From the NCBI GenBank assembly GCA_964600075.1, contig CAZRIE010000039.1:1-33938 (forward strand): a DNA stretch of 33,938 bases. Reading direction: 5' to 3'. Below, piece by piece: positions 31,101 to 33,938 of this stretch. The DNA is from CAZRIE01 sp964600075. GTDB lineage: Bacteria; Bacteroidota; Bacteroidia; Flavobacteriales; Flavobacteriaceae. Each line of letters opens with the position of its first letter. Positions within the stretch are counted from its first letter, which is position 1. The notes beneath the pieces are model-generated. The model was not told the DNA's origin, did not search any database, and saw only the letters and a program-made list of their open reading frames with translations. A program made the position numbers and the translations under genes.

Positions 31101-32351
31101 TTACTCTCCAATTGCTATCTCGATTTCCATTTGGTTCCATAAATAATTGGTGGAATGTGATTTTCCTTCGGCGTTCTTCATAGCATCTGACCAGATCAAG
31201 GTCATTCTTCTACCGTCTTCGCTGATCCATTTTGGGGAAAGTTTTGGCTGGTAAGTTCTATTGTTTTCGTCATCGATTACCCAATAATCGGTGTAGTAAA
31301 ATTGGGTCCAAGGTCCATATGGGTTTTCGGAATACCAAAACCCCAAACTTCCTGTTTCGGTATGCATCCATTTGTCATAATAATCTTTATCGGAATCGGT
31401 CATACCATAACCCCCATAGCTACCGCCATTGGCCATAATGTATAATCCCAGTCCCTCATTCCATACCACGGAAGGCAACCACGAATACCATCCGAAATAG
31501 TCATCCTTGGTGCTTTTTTCGGGAAATGAATGAACATAGCCACGCTCTGTGATATCAATTGACCACTTTGGTTCACCTTTGCTATCAAAAGCTGTAAAGT
31601 ATTCCCATGCAGCCCGGATTTCTATGTTATCCTTAGCCACTCTTGCCAAAGTCAATTTATTGGTCTGGGCACCTTCGGGCGAGTAGATATATACAAAATC
31701 GTCTTTTGAAGCCGAATGGTCTTGACCTTCCTGCACAAAATCAATGAACGAAAACGGATAAGCTTTTTGGTTTTTATGCGCAATTCCATATTCCTCTAGA
31801 AAGAACATTTCCTCTTTGTTTATCACGTTTCGCATACTATCTTCGACACCGAGCGCTAACGTTTTTCCTTTTCGATTCACCCGATGCCATGTAGTACCGT
31901 TGTCGGAAGACTTCAACAACTTGATTCCAGTAAACGGGCCACTCCAACTTGTACCGGGTGTTTTCGAAATGGTAGCGTATAGCGCGCCGTTTACCGATAC
32001 GATACCATAACCGAACCAACTACCGTCGGCATCTCTAAAATCAGGATACGTTGGAATCTCCTCACGCTCAAAATTTTCAGAATCGCCAATAACTCGGTAC
32101 AAATCATTGTGAATCTGTGCAATAGGTGGTTCAAAGACCAACCAATTGCCGTCGCACATAGAAACGACTTGAGACCCGTCTTTTGCCCATGTCATGCACC
32201 AATTATCACCACGGGAACCTATTCGCTTCAGTGTTTCTTTTTTGAAGGTGACCCCTTTTGGAACTGGTTTTTTACCTTGGGCCGCAGCTGAAAAATTGTA
32301 TAATAGTGCAAGTGTTAGTACTGTTATGGTAAGGATCGGATTTTTATTCAT
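31101..32351 (-). CDS. Secreted DUF4185-like protein
   Basis: A 416-residue exported protein with a signal peptide (1-24, TVLTLALLYNFSAAAQ). The mature part resembles DUF4185, a beta-propeller family related in fold to glycoside hydrolases and sialidase-like proteins. Typical segments are SWFGYGIVSVNGALYATIS, LLKSSDNGTTWHRV, GLGLYIMANGGSYGGYG, and GFWYSENPYGPW. It may bind or cleave a carbohydrate, but no catalytic residues can be named with confidence. It starts 31 bp after the M20 dipeptidase stop on the same strand, so the two may be co-transcribed, though I see no functional link. Repeats of aromatic-rich strands are spread along the whole chain. Confidence 0.72.
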   Translation of the reverse strand: MNKNPILTITVLTLALLYNFSAAAQGKKPVPKGVTFKKETLKRIGSRGDNWCMTWAKDGSQVVSMCDGNWLVFEPPIAQIHNDLYRVIGDSENFEREEIPTYPDFRDADGSWFGYGIVSVNGALYATISKTPGTSWSGPFTGIKLLKSSDNGTTWHRVNRKGKTLALGVEDSMRNVINKEEMFFLEEYGIAHKNQKAYPFSFIDFVQEGQDHSASKDDFVYIYSPEGAQTNKLTLARVAKDNIEIRAAWEYFTAFDSKGEPKWSIDITERGYVHSFPEKSTKDDYFGWYSWLPSVVWNEGLGLYIMANGGSYGGYGMTDSDKDYYDKWMHTETGSLGFWYSENPYGPWTQFYYTDYWVIDDENNRTYQPKLSPKWISEDGRRMTLIWSDAMKNAEGKSHSTNYLWNQMEIEIAIGE

Positions 32352-32382
32352 GTGCTTTAGTTCGTGGTCTGTCTGGCGAAAC

Positions 32383-33771
32383 CTATGTGTTCATTTCGGT
32401 AAAATACTCATAGAAATAAGGTATGGTCTCAATACCTTTCAGATAATTCCAAACCCCAAAATGTTCGTTGGGTGAGTGGATGGCATCACTATCCAAACCA
32501 AAACCCATCAGAATCGTTTTACTGCCCAGTTCTTTTTCAAACAACGATACTATCGGAATACTGCCACCTGTCCGTTGCGGAATCGGGGTTTTGCCAAACG
32601 TAGTTTCATAGGCTTTTGCCGCAGCTTGGTAGGCGACGGTATCAATTGGTGTAACATAACCTTGGCCCCCATGATACGGAGTTACTTTAACTTTAATGCA
32701 CTTTGGAGCAATACGCTCAAAATGAGTTTTAAACAGTTCGGTAATTTCCCTCCAGTCTTGATGTGGCACCAGCCGCATAGAAATTTTGGCGTACGCTTTG
32801 CTAGCAATCACTGTTTTGGCACCTTCGCCGGTATAGCCGCCCCAAATTCCATTTACGTCCAAAGTTGGGCGAACAGCGTTTCTTTCGTTTGTGGAATAAT
32901 TTTTTTCGCCATAGACCGCTTCGATGTCCAAAGCCTTTTTGTATTTGTCCAAACTAAAAGGAGCTTTGGCCATTTCGGCTCTTTCTTCCGTCGATAACTC
33001 TTCTACTTTATCATAGAACTCCGGAATAGTGATATGATTATTTTCGTCATGTAAGGACGCAATCATTTTTGTTAGGATGTTGATCGGATTGGCAACCGCA
33101 CCCCCATAGAGCCCGGAATGTAAATCTCGGTTGGGGCCGGTAACTTGGACTTCCACATAACTAAGGCCTCGAAGCCCTGTTGTTATGGAAGGTACGTCGT
33201 TGGCAATCATACTCGTATCGGAAATCAGAATAATATCATTAGCGAGTTTTTCTCTGTTTTCGGCAACAAAAATCGCGAGATTGTTACTGCCTACTTCCTC
33301 TTCGCCCTCGATCATAAACTTTACGTTGCATGGTAGTCGATTTGTGTTCACCATCAATTCCAAGGCCTTTACATGCATGTACATCTGACCTTTATCGTCG
33401 CATGAGCCTCTGGCGAAAATAGCACCCTCAGGGTGCAGTGGTGTTGCCTTGATTACGGGCTCGAAAGGAGGGGAATGCCACAATTCTATGGGATCTGGAG
33501 GTTGCACATCATAATGCCCATAGACCAGTATTGTGGGTAGGGTAGGATCGATGATTTTCTCTCCGTATATGATGGGATAACCATCTGTTTCACAGATTTC
33601 GACCGAGTCACAACCAGCTTCTTGTAGTGCTACCTTAACAGCTTGTGCCGTATCGATTACGTCTTGCGAGAAAGCGGAATCGGCACTTATCGATGGAATT
33701 TTAAGCAGTTCGATAAGTTCGGATAAAAATCGGTCTTTGTTATTGGAAATGTATTCTTGTATGTTTAGCAT
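32383..33771 (-). CDS. M20 family dipeptidase
   Basis: A 462-residue M20 metallopeptidase, a dinuclear zinc enzyme cleaving dipeptides or short peptides in the cytoplasm. The metal ligands and catalytic residues can be placed: His86 and Asp88 in YGHYDVQ, Asp125 in ARGSCDDKGQ, the catalytic Glu region in IEGEEEVGS (155-162), Asp185 in ISDTS, and a C-terminal His in HSPNEHFG. The dimerisation domain lies between about 205 and 370. Length is normal for the carnosinase-like branch. No signal peptide is present. It lies 31 bp upstream of the DUF4185-like gene and is divergent from the tRNA-Leu gene. It would fit downstream of peptide import. Confidence 0.94.
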   Translation of the reverse strand: MLNIQEYISNNKDRFLSELIELLKIPSISADSAFSQDVIDTAQAVKVALQEAGCDSVEICETDGYPIIYGEKIIDPTLPTILVYGHYDVQPPDPIELWHSPPFEPVIKATPLHPEGAIFARGSCDDKGQMYMHVKALELMVNTNRLPCNVKFMIEGEEEVGSNNLAIFVAENREKLANDIILISDTSMIANDVPSITTGLRGLSYVEVQVTGPNRDLHSGLYGGAVANPINILTKMIASLHDENNHITIPEFYDKVEELSTEERAEMAKAPFSLDKYKKALDIEAVYGEKNYSTNERNAVRPTLDVNGIWGGYTGEGAKTVIASKAYAKISMRLVPHQDWREITELFKTHFERIAPKCIKVKVTPYHGGQGYVTPIDTVAYQAAAKAYETTFGKTPIPQRTGGSIPIVSLFEKELGSKTILMGFGLDSDAIHSPNEHFGVWNYLKGIETIPYFYEYFTEMNT

Positions 33772-33855
33772 AGTGCAAATTTTGAGAAGATTTTAAAAAT
33801 ACAAAAAAAGAACGTTTTTAAAGTTGGTAAAATTTAGGGAATTGATTTTTTGCTT

Positions 33856-33863
33856 TATATTTG
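33856..33863 (+). promoter_or_regulatory. -7 box of the tRNA-Leu gene
   Basis: TATATTTG matches TAnnTTTG and ends 22 bp before the tRNA. No TTG with normal spacing was found. Confidence 0.55.
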
Positions 33864-33885
33864 CATCCCGATTTGAACGGGATAT

Positions 33886-33938
33886 GCAGGCGTGGTGGAA
33901 TTGGTAGACACGCTAGACTTAGGATCTAGTGCCGCAAG
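33886..33938 (+). tRNA. tRNA-Leu (anticodon TAG), cut by the window end
   Basis: The sequence opens with acceptor strand GCAGGCG and a long D-arm containing GGTGGAATTGGTAGACAC. The anticodon arm CTAGA-CTTAGGA-TCTAG puts TAG at positions 34-36, reading CUA leucine codons. The large D-loop and the following GTGCCGCAAG, the start of a long variable arm, are typical of class II tRNA-Leu. The variable arm, T-arm and 3' acceptor lie beyond the window. Confidence 0.95.

Noticed and set aside
32476..32997. 173-codon open frame on the plus strand
   Set aside because: It is fully antisense to the M20 dipeptidase, whose metal-site motifs are intact, and shows no family features.

Overview
The window looks like a draft-assembly piece of a Flavobacteriaceae (Bacteroidetes) chromosome. 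The evidence is a linked purH-mreB-mreC-mreD-mrdA-rodA block, a GYDIA-type GHMP kinase next to a class II HMG-CoA reductase, DUF3179, DUF4407 and HYC_CC_PP family proteins, M56/BlaI pairs, and repeated matches to the Bacteroidetes -7 promoter box TAnnTTTG. A run of 100 N at 28261-28360 marks a scaffold join.

Layout. 1-1113 (+) is the end of a comEC gene, split by a one-base frameshift in a T run. 1117-4804 (-) holds a POT-family peptide transporter behind a secreted S9 dipeptidyl peptidase, a plausible peptide-scavenging pair. 4959-7189 (+) is a two-gene mevalonate-pathway operon (HMG-CoA reductase, GYDIA kinase). 7230-9350 (-) is a membrane-anchored SurA/PpiD-like peptidylprolyl isomerase. 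9600-16993 (-) is the elongasome block rodA, PBP2, mreD, mreC, mreB with purH upstream. 17192-17647 (-) is a GAF protein related to free methionine-R-sulfoxide reductase, and 17832-18911 (-) is an unrecognised lipoprotein.

19220-25472 (+) is the most unusual part: six genes in a row that look like a metal-handling cassette (copper is my guess). They are an HYC_CC_PP protein, an HMA domain fused to a MauE-like membrane domain, a TonB-dependent receptor, a secreted HMA protein, a beta-barrel outer-membrane protein and a DUF3179 lipoprotein. Four of them carry a vicinal Cys-Cys pair. Related palindromic hairpins lie 12-15 bp upstream of both HMA genes.

25558-29638 (-) holds a DUF4407 membrane protein and a BlaI/M56 sensor-protease operon. 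The M56 protein is a mosaic with an ExbD-like segment, two YNALAKKYNA modules and a SprA-like segment. The scaffold gap falls inside an in-frame 348-bp tandem duplication of this gene. Two BlaI-type operators coincide with the -33 and -7 elements of the operon's promoter. 29830-33771 holds a small membrane protein, a PhnA-domain protein, a DUF4185-like secreted protein and an M20 dipeptidase. The window ends inside a tRNA-Leu(TAG) gene.
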